In this document: piece by piece, positions 44,701 to 54,938 of the stretch
Numbering within the stretch: the first letter of the stretch is position 1
How the letters are laid out: every line of letters begins with the position of its first letter
DNA from: an uncultured Flavobacteriaceae bacterium
GTDB lineage: Bacteria > Bacteroidota > Bacteroidia > Flavobacteriales > Flavobacteriaceae
NCBI GenBank assembly: GCA_947494695.1
Contig: CANLWB010000012.1
Span: 145,040-209,039, forward strand
Reading direction: 5' to 3'
Length of the DNA: 64,000 bases
The notes under the pieces: model-generated
What the model was told of the DNA's origin: nothing
The model's database searches: none
What the model saw: only the letters and a program-made list of their open reading frames with translations
Made by a program: the position numbers and the translations under genes

Positions 44701-47700
44701 ATAGTATTGACAATGGTGCTACGTTTTCTAATTCGCCAGTGTTTACAGGACTTTCCGCTGGAACGTATCAAGTTGTTGTTGAGTATTCTGCAGAGCCAAC
44801 AGACATTTGTTTGACCACGGCACAGAGTATTGAAATTTTACAACTGTCGGCAATTAACGGAACAGCAGCATTAACAACACCTTACACCTGTACTACAGAT
44901 GGTGTGATAACAGTTTCGGGAGTTTCGGGAGGAACAGCTCCTTATTCGTTTAGTATTGACGGCGTAACCTTTCAACCTGGAAATACATTTACAGGATTAA
45001 CAGATGGAACATATACTGTTACTATACGAGATGATAGCGGTTGTACAGTTGCATTGGCTCCAATCGATATTGATGCGTTAAACCCGCCAACAGATTTAAC
45101 ATTTACTTATGGAGGTTTTGATTGTGATGATGAGACGTCTTCTTTTAATGTTAATCTACCATCCTGGGGTGGTGGCTTACCTCCAATACGATTTCAAATT
45201 GTTGCCTTGCCACCATCTATAATTCCTGGTTCTCCACTTTATAATTATTTAACGCAAGTAAACGCAGATGGTCAATATTCTGGAGTACCAGCCGGTGTGT
45301 ACACATTTGAAGTGACGGATAGAAATGGATGTACTTATCGAGAAGATTACAGCCTTTCACCTGAACCGCCAATAGCTGTTGCAGGAACCGTACTTGGTAA
45401 TGTAAACTGTTTCAGTTCGGCGACAGGATCGATCGAGTTTAATGTCATTGGAACATTTACAGGAGGTAACGACGTTTATGACTACAATGTTACAGGCCCG
45501 GTAAATTTTTCAGATACCAGGCAAACGGCTCCTACCATTCCATTAAATAATTTACCAGCAGGAACTTATACAATAACTGTAACCGAAAGAGGTACCGGTT
45601 GTACCGATACAACAACAGTTACAGTTGAGGGACCGCCTACTGAACTACAAGTTACTACAAATACATCTCCAATTACATGTCTTGTTGGCGGTAGTGTTAC
45701 AATTAATGCAACCGGAGGTTGGGGCGGATATTCGTATTCACTTACACAACCAGATGCCACAGTTTTAGGCCCTCAGGGAAGTAACTCATTTACAGGTTTA
45801 TCTCAGACGGGAACTTATACTGCCAGTGTAACCGACTCTAACGGATGTGCTGTTACAGATACCTTTACTTTAAGTACACCAACAGGACCGTCTGCAACTA
45901 TAGATGCAACATCAGATTTATGTTTTGATAGCGTAGATGATGCGACACTTATTGTTAATGCAACTGGAGGACAAACACCATACGAATTTAGTATTAATGG
46001 AGGGCCATTTGGACCTGGCAATACATTTGCTAATTTAACTCCAAATACATATACCATTGTAGTAAGAGATGCCTACGGATGTACGTTTACCTTACCGGCG
46101 CAAACTATAGCTCCGCAGTTAACCTTAAGTGCAGCACTCACAAAAGATATAGATTGTACTGCTACACCAGATGCCTTGATAACGGGGACTATTGTAGGAG
46201 GAACAGCTCCTTATACTTACGAAGTATCCCTAAATGGAGGTGGATACCTACCAGGAGGACCAGTGATAGCGAATCCTTTCACCTATTTAACGGCAACGCC
46301 GGGAGATTATAGATTTAGAATAACTGATAATACAGGATGCCAGACAGAGTCTGGAGTTGTTACCGTTAATGCGGCGGGGAATCCAACAGCTGCCGTGAAT
46401 CAGTTAAATCCAACATGTAATGGACTTACAAATGGATCAGTAGAAATTATACCATCAGATGGATCGGGAGGGTATACCTTTAGTTTTAATGGAAGTGCGT
46501 TTACAACACAATCATCATACCCTAATTTAGGAGCCGGAACCTATACCTTCATCGTAAGAGATAGCAATGAATGTACGTTTAATGGATCGGTGACCTTAAC
46601 AGAGCCAGATGCCTTGGTCGCTGCAGCAGCAGTGGCACCACCATTGAGCTGTAGTCCAACAAATGTGAATCAACCCGCAACTGTAACAGTTACGGCAACA
46701 CCAGGAACAGGGACAGCACCTTATCAATTTAGTTTTAATGGTTCTGGTTATAGTGGTACGAATACATTAAGTGTAAACGATAATGGATCAGATCAAACGA
46801 TAAACTATTCGGTAAGAGATGCACAAGGATGTATCGTTAATGGATCAGTCGTTGTAACGGCGCTTAATCCGCCAACTCCGGGTACCATTACGGGAACAGA
46901 TGTAACGTGTAACACAACAACGAGTACCGTTACAGTAACGCCGGCGGCAGGATCGGGTGTAGGAACATTAACCTATGAAATTACAGCTCCTGCGGCATCG
47001 GTAACTACCAATGCAACGGGGATTTTCCCTGGATTGGCACCTTCTGTAAACTATACGTTTAGAGTTACAGATGCCAATGGGTGTTATTATGAAGTTACCT
47101 ACTTTGTAGACCCTGTTGAAAATATTGGGGTTATAGGAAACATAGTAAATAACGTAAGTTGTTTTGGAGGTAATGATGGTGCCGTAACGTTTTCGGTTTC
47201 TGGTTTTTCAGGAACCTATAGTTACACCATTAATGGAGGTGCTGCAATTACAGGACAATCGGCAACAACCATTCCATTAACAGGATTATCAGCCGGTAAT
47301 CAGGTTATCGAAGTGACCGATGAAACCACAGGTTGTACAGCTACAACCACGGTACCTGTCAGCGAGCCAGCGACTGCTTTAAGTCTGTCTGCTACAGCAA
47401 GCAATGTATTCTGTAGTAATGATGAGTCACAAATTACAGTAACGGCATTAAACGGAACACCGGGTTATAGATTTGCAGCTGTTGTATCGGGTAATCCAGC
47501 TCCAGCAGTTGGAGCCTATGGTAGCAGTAATATTATAACGGTTGATACCAATTCGGGAGCAGATTTAGTTTGGGATGTCTATGTTAGAGATGCTAACGAT
47601 TGCGTGGAATCTACAACAGTAACGATTGTTAATGATCCTGTACCAACTGTAACAACACCGCCTTTAGCATCAAATCAATGTGCGGTAACCACAGGATGGA

Positions 47701-50700
47701 CCTTTACAGTAACCGGATCTGGAGGTGTTGCACCATTAGAGTTTAGTATAGATGGTGGGATTTCATATCAACTAAGTAACATATTTACGGTAAATACACC
47801 AGGAACGTATACGGTGACTGTTAGAGATGCTAACGGTTGTACCGCAACAAGTACAACGGATACAGAAGTATTTGCATCTGTAACTGCGGGAGCGATTATA
47901 ACCAAAGATATAACCTGTTCGATTCCAACAGAAGCGACTATCGATGTCACAATATCCGGAGGAAATGCACCTTATACTTATGCGGTTAGTGTTGGTGGAG
48001 GAGCATTCACAGGATCGACATCTGTAGTAGGAACCACCTTTACATATTCAACGAATGTGGCGAACGATCATCAATTTAGAATTACTGATGCTAACGGTTG
48101 TACGGTTGATACGAATGAGGTCACAACAAATGCTGCGGTACCGGTAACAACGTCTAATACATTTACAGACCCAACTTGTAATGGAGATACAGATGGTACA
48201 ATTACTTTAAATGCGACAGCAGGAGCACCACCGTTTACATATAGTATTGATGGTGGGGCTACAACTTCGGGAACCAATGTATTTGGCGGATTATCTGCTG
48301 GCACATACAACTACGTCGTAAGAGATAGTAAAGGATGTGAGGAAACAGGAACGATACCGTTAAATAATCCAGATCCCATTGTACCTAATATTGACATCAA
48401 TGGAATTACATGTACAGGAGGAACACCTTCACCAGGAAGCTTTGAGGTAAGTGTAACTTCGGGAGGTACAGCACCTTACGAGTATACTTTATTGGATAAT
48501 TCTTTTAATGTCATTGCTACATACTCAGAAGCTAGTGCTGCCGTTACTCCGGTTTATACCTTTGGAGGTTTAAACTTTGGAGATTATTACATTAATATTG
48601 TAGATGCTAATGGATGTGAATTCAACAGTGCCAGACTAAGAATAAATACACCACCAGATCTACAAGTAAACGGTTTTGTAGACACTAGTAGTTGTGCGAC
48701 TGGAGTAGATTATACTGTTGAAACTACTGGGGGGATACCTAACTATACCTATTCTGTTTTAGGAGGTACGGTGCCACCATCGGGGTCAATAGCGAGCACG
48801 ACATATACATTTACAGGATTAAGACATAACGTTACATATTTCTTTCAGGTAACAGATGCCAATGGTTGTATTTCTGTTTTTGAAGCGACGATGCCACCAC
48901 CACCATCCAGTATAGAAATTGCTGCCACAACGGAAACTGATGTGAATTGTAGTGGGGACAGTGATGGTACATTGGCGTTTACAGTACAAAATTATGATGC
49001 AACCGTGACAGATATTGATTACGTGGTATTAGATGCCTTAACACTATTGCCACTAGGAACTCCAATAAACGGAACCTTATCAGGTCCAGCAGGAGGTCCG
49101 GTATCAACGACTATTTCAACGTTACCGGCAGGTAATTACATTTTACAGGTTACCGAAGCAACAGGAACACAATGTTCTAACACATTTACTTTTGAAATTA
49201 CGCAACCTGCTCAACCACTTACAGCAGCAGTTATTGCAAATGCGAATGCGAATTGTAATTCAGGAGCTTTAGTGACTGTTAATGCTACCGGAGGTACAGG
49301 ACCATATACCTATGAAGCTGGCCCAGCTGGTTTTACTGCAGGTACCGGAGAAGTTGCTCCAAGCAATAATAATGTGTTAACACTAGATCCTGCTATACGA
49401 ACAACCTGGGAAATTCTTGTTATAGATACTAATGGTTGTCCATTTAGATTATCAGAATCAATTAATACAGATCCACTACCAACAATAGACCCAGTAGCAC
49501 AACAGTGTTTCGATGGGACACCTATTAATATTACTTTGGTAGAAGGAACAGGTAGTGCTATTACACCAGTAAGATTTGGTCTTGATGGTGTTTATCAAAC
49601 CAGTCCGAACTTTACCATTGGTTCCGCGGGAACCTATACATTAAGTGTTCAGGATGGTAACAATTGTGTGGCTTCAATATCATATGTTGTGGAGCCACCA
49701 TTATTATTGGATGCCGATTTAACGCAAGATTTAACTTGTGCAGTTGATGGAAATATCGTTTTAACCCCAACAGGTGGATCTGGAGGATATACATTTGAAG
49801 TGAGTTTTAACGGAAGTGCGTTTGCGGGAATTGCAGGATCACCTTATACGGCCACAGCAGATGGAGATTATGTATTTAGAGTAACCGACAGTCAAGGTTG
49901 TCAGGCAGTATCCGGTGTCATTCCAGTAACACCAAGAACAACGCCAGTCGCTAGTGAATTACATACAGATGTAACCTGTCTGGGAGATACAGATGGAACG
50001 ATAACGGTTACAGCCTCTAATGGAATCCCTCCATATGAATATAGTATAAATAATGGAGCGACATTCCAGACATCTAATACCTTTGGATCATTGGCTCCTG
50101 GAGCATATAATGTCGTGGTAAGAGATGATAAAGATTGTGTGTCTGCAGCAGTGCCGGTTAATATTGCTGAGCCTGATGTAGTGGTGGCTAATCCTACCTT
50201 AACACAAGGATTAACCTGTGGTGTAGGAAACGCAACTCAGGAAGCCGTTATTACGGTTTCAGCGATAGGCGGCTCAGGAAATTATTTCTTTAGTTTTGAT
50301 GGTGGAGTAAACTTTACATCAAACAATACATTTACAACAACAACAGCAGGACCTGTTACCATTGTGGTAAGAGATGACAATGGATGTCCAAGTGCTCCGG
50401 TTGTACAAGACGTACCAGCTTTAGATCCACCAACGGATTTAGTCTTTGTTTCAACACCTGTAACATGTATAGCGACAACAAGTACAGTGACTTTAACTCC
50501 AACAGATGGAGTAGGCACACCGTCTTTTGCTATTTTATCGCCAGCGAGTGAGACAACCAATGTTACCGGTGCGGCAAGTGGTATATTTACAGGGTTAACA
50601 CCAGGTATCTATGTATTTGAAGTAACCGATGCTAATGGATGTACCTATGAAGAAGCGTATGAAGTAGAGGATGTTGATAATATTACAGTGTCAGGAATTT

Positions 50701-53700
50701 TAGTTAATGATGTAAGTTGTATTTCAGGAGCCGATGGAGCCGTAGAATTTACGGTTGGAAACTTTGCAGGAACATATAGCTATTCAATAAATGGAGCAGC
50801 AGCAGTTACAAATCAATCTGCTTTAAGCATTCCATTAGCAGGATTATCTGCAGGACCTCAGGTTATTGTTGTTACCGATGAAACCACTGGATGTACAGCT
50901 ACGGCTACGGTTGATGTAAATGAACCATCATCAGCAGTAACGCTTACAGAAACAATAAATACAAATGCAAACTGTAACTTTAATGCACAGGTGACTGTAG
51001 AAGCCAATGGAGGAACACCTGGGTATAGGTTCGCATTTGTTGAGGATGGTGTCGCACCAGTGCCTAGCGATTATACAGGTAGTGCCAGTGCCGTATTAGA
51101 TCCAGCTGTGAATACAGATTGGGATGTATACGTATTGGATGCCAATGGATGTCCAGACCAAATTGATGTAACCATTGCAACAGATCCGCTACCAATGGTA
51201 AGCGTTCCAACGATAGCTGCGAACCAGTGTAACTTAACTGGCGATCCGTTTACCTTTACCGTTACGGGTACAGGAGTTGGTACTTTAGAATATTCGATTG
51301 GATCTGGATTCCAGACAAGTACAACGTTTACTGTAACAGCACCAGGAACATATTCTGTAACAGTAAGGGATAGAAACAACTGTGAGTTTACAAGCCCAAC
51401 GACAATAACTATTTATGAGCCACTAGGTATTACACCAACAATTACGGCATTACCATCATGTAGTAATGATGATGGCGTAATTACGGTCGATACAACAGGA
51501 GGTACTGGAGGTTATTCTCTTGCGATAAGCCCTAGCGCACCATCAATAAGTTTATCGACTAATGTGTACTCTGGAGTACCAGCAGGAACTTATACTATTA
51601 CTGTAACAGATAATATTACAACATGTACTAATGATGTTACAGTCGTTATAGATGCTGCAACTCCAGTAACATTTACGCTTGATCCAGACGACGTTAGTTG
51701 TAATGGAGGAAATGATGGTCAAATCACAGTCGATTTACCAGCGAGTAACGATAATCCGGTGTACACGTTCGAGATTATTGCTGGACCCATTACAAGAGGT
51801 CCACAGAACTCGAATATATTCCCAGATTTAGTAGCAGGAGCTTATACGGTACAAGTAACCTCGGGTAGAGGTTGTGTGAATACTGAAAGTACTACCGTTG
51901 GAGAGCCAGCACTTTTAACAGTATCTGGTACGGCGACACCTTATGATTGTGCACCAGACAATACGGTAAATACATCAATACTTACTATTACAGAAGGTGG
52001 AGGTACAGGCCCATATGCATATAGTATTAATGGTACAGACTATTTCCCGACGAACACGTTTGAGATCGCAGATACAGGTAGCCCACAGGTTATAAATATA
52101 TTTGTGAGAGATGCTAATGCATGTATTGAAACCAATACCGTTAACATTGCGCCATTACCAACAATGACGGCCGCTAGTGTGGTTATTGCAACGCCTATTG
52201 ATTGTAATGGAACAGGATCTGTTGACATTAATGTAATAGGAGGTTCTGGTAACTTTGAATTCCAAATGTTACCAAGTGGAACGCCACAAGCATCGAATAA
52301 CTTTAGTATCACAGCTCCCGGCGTTTACCATTTCAGAGTTATAGACTTAACGACAAACTGTACTATTGATACGCCACCGTTTGAGGTCTTACCTTTCGAT
52401 ACCATTGATGCCGAATTAAGACCCACATCGGTAGTAACCTGTTTCTCTGATACAGATGGTGCGTTTGAAATTAATATTACAGGGTACACAGGACCGTACA
52501 CCTACGACATATTAGACAGTAATGGAGCCTCAGTTAGAGGCATTACAGCGGCTAACACCTCTACAAACCCAGAACCTGTTACAGGATTAACCGGAGGTAA
52601 TTATACCGTAGTGGTAACAGAAACGAATAGTCCATTCTGTACAACAACATCTAATGTGGTGACTATAGATTCTCCACCAGCGCCATTAACATTATCGGCT
52701 ACAGAGACCGCAAGTGTAACTTGTGATAATAATGCCGGAGTTATTACGGCGATTGCCAGTGATGGTAGACCAGGATATGAATATGAATTAACCGGAGCAG
52801 CAACAGTTCCTTATTCTATAAACGGAACGTTTAGCAACCTGTCGGCAGGTTCTTATGTTGTAAATGTTAGAGATGCCGGAGGATGTATTGAATCTATGGC
52901 TGTTACACTTCGTGTGCCGGATCCAATTGATGCTACAGTAACACCAAGTACGACATTATTAGATTGTTTTGATGATACAAATGCTTCAATCACGGTTAGC
53001 GCAGTTACTGGGGGTCAAGGTTCTAATTATACCTATACCTTGAACACCATTTCGCCTGTGGCGTCCTCATCTGGACCTCAAGTGTCACCAGTGTTTACAG
53101 GTCTTGGAGCAGGTGTGTATACTGTTACGGTAACAGACGGATATAATTGTGAATTTACGTCACCAAATGTGATTATAAACGAGCCAACGGAGATCGATGT
53201 AACGTTATCTACAGCTTCAACGGCGACATGTTCAAACAGTGCGACACTTACCTTAAGTGCTACCGGAGGAACAGGATCATACACCTATAGTGATACACCT
53301 AGTTTCGTTACCACCTTAGGTTCGTTTACAGCATCTGTAACCTTCCCGGCAACACCAGGAACACATGCTTATTATGTAAGAGATGCTAATGGTTGTAACT
53401 CGAATATATCTAATGAAGTTGTTGTAGAACCTGTTATACCACTAATGGCTAATCCGGTGTCTACCAATGTCGCTATTAACTGTACGGGAGATACCACAGG
53501 AACGATTACTATAACTGCAGTTGGAGGTTTAGGAAATTATATTTATACCTTACAGGATACGTCTGGAACGAATATTACACCAGTGACGCAAGACAGTCCA
53601 GGTGTGTTTACCAACCTTCCTGCAGGACAATACCAGGTACGTGTAGATAGTGGAGATTGTTTAACAACATCTCCTGTTATTACCATTACAGAACCTGCAA

Positions 53701-54923
53701 ATCCATTAGAGGCTACCTTAGATACGAGTCCGGTATCATGTCCGGGATCAGACGATGGGGTCTTAGAGATTTCAGCATCTGGAGGAACCGGATTAATTAG
53801 ATATGCGATTTCTCCTAGACTGGATCAGTTCTTTGAAACACCAAGGTTTGAAAATCTTGCAGCAGGAACCTATCAAGTTGTTATTCAAGATGAATTAGGA
53901 TGTTTTATATTCGATGATTTCACGATAGAAGCACCAGTTTCAGTTATATTAACAGTGGATACCGCATCTTTAATTCCTGAGGTTTGTTCAGGAGATATGG
54001 ATGGTGAGTTTAGTGTAGATATCACTGGAGGTGTATTGCCATACAGTGTAGCTATAGATGATGTTGATGGCCCATATACAACAGGAGGAGCCACTCAAAC
54101 TCGGTTCGATTTCACCGGATTAAGTGGTGGAGATCATGAGGTTTACGTGCGTGACGCCCTTGGGTGTGAATCGGTATGGCCTATTGACTTCCCTGATTCT
54201 GTAACATTAAACCCTGAAGTTGCTGTTGAATATGGTTGTACGGCTAACATCTCTACCAATACGGTAACTGTGACTATAGATGCCAGTATTACCGATATGG
54301 CTGAAGTAGATTACGCGTTAAACGGAGGCGCCTACCAGCCGAGTAACGTGTTTGTAGATGTACCTGCCGGAGTAGATCATGTCATTAATGTAAGACATAC
54401 CAATGGTTGTATTCAGCAGACCGAAACGTTTGATATCGATCAAATCGAACCGTTAGCAATAGCTATTGATGATGGTGAATTAAATGAAATCGTGGCTACA
54501 ACGACCGGAGGTGTTGGACCATACGAGTACACCCTTAATGGGGAGTCTTATGGTAGTGAAAGTACCTTTATTATTTATGCGTCAGGCGACTATACCGTTA
54601 CTGTTACCGATAGAAATGGTTGTGTGGCATCGGCTACCAGATACTTCGAATATATTGATGTATGTATTTCAAATTACTTCACACCTAATGGAGATGGGGA
54701 CCTGGATGAATGGGGACCTGGATGTACATCACAATATGATGAATTAACGCTTGATATTTTTGATAGATATGGACGTGCCATAGCAACATTACGAGTTGGT
54801 GAGAAGTGGGATGGTAAATATAATGGCGTGGAGTTACCAACTGGAGATTATTGGTATGTTGTGAAGCTTAATGATCCAAAAGATGATCGTGAGTTTGTTG
54901 GACACTTTACTCTTTATAGATAA
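41760..54923 (+). CDS. sprB: SprB-like giant repetitive cell-surface gliding adhesin
   Basis: The 4387-residue protein is the best candidate for the mobile adhesin of gliding motility. A signal peptide ends near LFAQSF. Residues about 30-350 are a large beta domain, and a DUF11-type module at about 360-460 follows (LVGLGDELNYVIGFQNIGND). From about 780 to 4270 come roughly 45 SprB-type beta modules by length, consensus TGGTxPYTYSINGG followed by a TFTGLxAGTYTVTVRDANGC ending. The C-terminal type B sorting domain has YFTPNGDGDLDEWGPGC, IFDRYGRAIATL, LPTGDYWYVVKLND and ends REFVGHFTLYR. The modules are grouped in super-repeats (separate entry). It is followed 15 bp later by its PorP/SprF partner. 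SprB of F. johnsoniae is larger, about 6500 residues. Confidence 0.88.
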   Translation: MKTPTYVKNALIVLLILFGTQLFAQSFVPFSSATRPPRFDQDIRGDMILIGNNILGPGNGNFNDNSASNDDENMRYIDVDSDPTTFSSSIAELAINSPSGCYQIVYAGLYWSAVDNGQAPIDRVKFRGPTGGYVDINATEVIFDAGSSSVDGGHSFPYACYADVTNIVRALGTNQGNYTVANVSSRQGRTSVSRNYTGNSAGWSLFIVYEDPTLTGKSITSFDGFSAISALNNQNDNITISGFRTIPSGPVRAKFAFAALEGDKTLSGDRLRINGTRLESTGRGRNNFFNSTISGPPSREPQSTNTLGFDTGIVDVPNPSNSVIDNNDTSAVIRLETDQDTYFPYFFAFAVDIIAPEIVLTKVVEDAVGNDISNQLVGLGDELNYVIGFQNIGNDDARDFTIRDVLPNNIIFNYPADMGLLPSGITVQSYNAATRELIFEIDSLLVQENDPVYEIRFRAEVVRECSLLNNACDNIVSNQAFSTYRGVVNNVFTTDDPSFSSNTGCLLVPAATNFIADINCTFEDDVILCGSEVELTAGGGYDTYSWSTSPSGTPVIGRDQVLRVTTPGTYYVRNTATAPCQSIDQIFNVITYGAGVPNPVEPFADEIVICPNGGYRLPNIYMCGASDTRLIDTNITDADTIVWQRLDEASCTAVTNINCPNIDSGCTWNTVNTGPDFLVDTAGQYRVRLNYDGGCFNLYYFNVYENVLLPTADVTDIICTTPGEITVNDVPSGYEYSIDGVNFQPSNVIPITAPDIYTVYIRQIGVTPNPCIFTVPDLQVRQRDFEVTTNITQPLCHDEQGSVLVAANDVRPQYYYSIYDGATLINSVGPINESDYTFPNLTAGRTYTINVSTDDGCTYSGTIDIVNPPELDATMALTSPLSCTDGEITVYPRGGTPPYAFFVNSSTVFQITPDITVTTPGTYNVRVVDGNNCFVDLSLDVDAILPPDFTVAKTDILCSGSGNQGEININVTNANGNTLRYSIDNGATFSNSPVFTGLSAGTYQVVVEYSAEPTDICLTTAQSIEILQLSAINGTAALTTPYTCTTDGVITVSGVSGGTAPYSFSIDGVTFQPGNTFTGLTDGTYTVTIRDDSGCTVALAPIDIDALNPPTDLTFTYGGFDCDDETSSFNVNLPSWGGGLPPIRFQIVALPPSIIPGSPLYNYLTQVNADGQYSGVPAGVYTFEVTDRNGCTYREDYSLSPEPPIAVAGTVLGNVNCFSSATGSIEFNVIGTFTGGNDVYDYNVTGPVNFSDTRQTAPTIPLNNLPAGTYTITVTERGTGCTDTTTVTVEGPPTELQVTTNTSPITCLVGGSVTINATGGWGGYSYSLTQPDATVLGPQGSNSFTGLSQTGTYTASVTDSNGCAVTDTFTLSTPTGPSATIDATSDLCFDSVDDATLIVNATGGQTPYEFSINGGPFGPGNTFANLTPNTYTIVVRDAYGCTFTLPAQTIAPQLTLSAALTKDIDCTATPDALITGTIVGGTAPYTYEVSLNGGGYLPGGPVIANPFTYLTATPGDYRFRITDNTGCQTESGVVTVNAAGNPTAAVNQLNPTCNGLTNGSVEIIPSDGSGGYTFSFNGSAFTTQSSYPNLGAGTYTFIVRDSNECTFNGSVTLTEPDALVAAAAVAPPLSCSPTNVNQPATVTVTATPGTGTAPYQFSFNGSGYSGTNTLSVNDNGSDQTINYSVRDAQGCIVNGSVVVTALNPPTPGTITGTDVTCNTTTSTVTVTPAAGSGVGTLTYEITAPAASVTTNATGIFPGLAPSVNYTFRVTDANGCYYEVTYFVDPVENIGVIGNIVNNVSCFGGNDGAVTFSVSGFSGTYSYTINGGAAITGQSATTIPLTGLSAGNQVIEVTDETTGCTATTTVPVSEPATALSLSATASNVFCSNDESQITVTALNGTPGYRFAAVVSGNPAPAVGAYGSSNIITVDTNSGADLVWDVYVRDANDCVESTTVTIVNDPVPTVTTPPLASNQCAVTTGWTFTVTGSGGVAPLEFSIDGGISYQLSNIFTVNTPGTYTVTVRDANGCTATSTTDTEVFASVTAGAIITKDITCSIPTEATIDVTISGGNAPYTYAVSVGGGAFTGSTSVVGTTFTYSTNVANDHQFRITDANGCTVDTNEVTTNAAVPVTTSNTFTDPTCNGDTDGTITLNATAGAPPFTYSIDGGATTSGTNVFGGLSAGTYNYVVRDSKGCEETGTIPLNNPDPIVPNIDINGITCTGGTPSPGSFEVSVTSGGTAPYEYTLLDNSFNVIATYSEASAAVTPVYTFGGLNFGDYYINIVDANGCEFNSARLRINTPPDLQVNGFVDTSSCATGVDYTVETTGGIPNYTYSVLGGTVPPSGSIASTTYTFTGLRHNVTYFFQVTDANGCISVFEATMPPPPSSIEIAATTETDVNCSGDSDGTLAFTVQNYDATVTDIDYVVLDALTLLPLGTPINGTLSGPAGGPVSTTISTLPAGNYILQVTEATGTQCSNTFTFEITQPAQPLTAAVIANANANCNSGALVTVNATGGTGPYTYEAGPAGFTAGTGEVAPSNNNVLTLDPAIRTTWEILVIDTNGCPFRLSESINTDPLPTIDPVAQQCFDGTPINITLVEGTGSAITPVRFGLDGVYQTSPNFTIGSAGTYTLSVQDGNNCVASISYVVEPPLLLDADLTQDLTCAVDGNIVLTPTGGSGGYTFEVSFNGSAFAGIAGSPYTATADGDYVFRVTDSQGCQAVSGVIPVTPRTTPVASELHTDVTCLGDTDGTITVTASNGIPPYEYSINNGATFQTSNTFGSLAPGAYNVVVRDDKDCVSAAVPVNIAEPDVVVANPTLTQGLTCGVGNATQEAVITVSAIGGSGNYFFSFDGGVNFTSNNTFTTTTAGPVTIVVRDDNGCPSAPVVQDVPALDPPTDLVFVSTPVTCIATTSTVTLTPTDGVGTPSFAILSPASETTNVTGAASGIFTGLTPGIYVFEVTDANGCTYEEAYEVEDVDNITVSGILVNDVSCISGADGAVEFTVGNFAGTYSYSINGAAAVTNQSALSIPLAGLSAGPQVIVVTDETTGCTATATVDVNEPSSAVTLTETINTNANCNFNAQVTVEANGGTPGYRFAFVEDGVAPVPSDYTGSASAVLDPAVNTDWDVYVLDANGCPDQIDVTIATDPLPMVSVPTIAANQCNLTGDPFTFTVTGTGVGTLEYSIGSGFQTSTTFTVTAPGTYSVTVRDRNNCEFTSPTTITIYEPLGITPTITALPSCSNDDGVITVDTTGGTGGYSLAISPSAPSISLSTNVYSGVPAGTYTITVTDNITTCTNDVTVVIDAATPVTFTLDPDDVSCNGGNDGQITVDLPASNDNPVYTFEIIAGPITRGPQNSNIFPDLVAGAYTVQVTSGRGCVNTESTTVGEPALLTVSGTATPYDCAPDNTVNTSILTITEGGGTGPYAYSINGTDYFPTNTFEIADTGSPQVINIFVRDANACIETNTVNIAPLPTMTAASVVIATPIDCNGTGSVDINVIGGSGNFEFQMLPSGTPQASNNFSITAPGVYHFRVIDLTTNCTIDTPPFEVLPFDTIDAELRPTSVVTCFSDTDGAFEINITGYTGPYTYDILDSNGASVRGITAANTSTNPEPVTGLTGGNYTVVVTETNSPFCTTTSNVVTIDSPPAPLTLSATETASVTCDNNAGVITAIASDGRPGYEYELTGAATVPYSINGTFSNLSAGSYVVNVRDAGGCIESMAVTLRVPDPIDATVTPSTTLLDCFDDTNASITVSAVTGGQGSNYTYTLNTISPVASSSGPQVSPVFTGLGAGVYTVTVTDGYNCEFTSPNVIINEPTEIDVTLSTASTATCSNSATLTLSATGGTGSYTYSDTPSFVTTLGSFTASVTFPATPGTHAYYVRDANGCNSNISNEVVVEPVIPLMANPVSTNVAINCTGDTTGTITITAVGGLGNYIYTLQDTSGTNITPVTQDSPGVFTNLPAGQYQVRVDSGDCLTTSPVITITEPANPLEATLDTSPVSCPGSDDGVLEISASGGTGLIRYAISPRLDQFFETPRFENLAAGTYQVVIQDELGCFIFDDFTIEAPVSVILTVDTASLIPEVCSGDMDGEFSVDITGGVLPYSVAIDDVDGPYTTGGATQTRFDFTGLSGGDHEVYVRDALGCESVWPIDFPDSVTLNPEVAVEYGCTANISTNTVTVTIDASITDMAEVDYALNGGAYQPSNVFVDVPAGVDHVINVRHTNGCIQQTETFDIDQIEPLAIAIDDGELNEIVATTTGGVGPYEYTLNGESYGSESTFIIYASGDYTVTVTDRNGCVASATRYFEYIDVCISNYFTPNGDGDLDEWGPGCTSQYDELTLDIFDRYGRAIATLRVGEKWDGKYNGVELPTGDYWYVVKLNDPKDDREFVGHFTLYR
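44631..53481 (+). repeat. Higher-order super-repeats in sprB, period about 1.72-1.80 kb
   Basis: A distinctive Cys-containing module start recurs at 44631 (ILCSGSGNQG), 46416 (PTCNGLTNGS), 48177 (PTCNGDTDGTI), 49977 (VTCLGDTDGTI), 51699 (VSCNGGNDGQI) and 53481 (INCTGDTTGTI). The spacings are 1785, 1761, 1800, 1722 and 1782 bp. Between anchors the same order of module types recurs, for example NPPT-type linkers, VNCFS/VSCFGGNDG modules, and GTPGYRFA-type modules, followed by two closing modules. Units have diverged at the residue level, so these are old multi-module duplications. Confidence 0.75.
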
Positions 54924-54938
54924 TAAAAATGAGTGATT

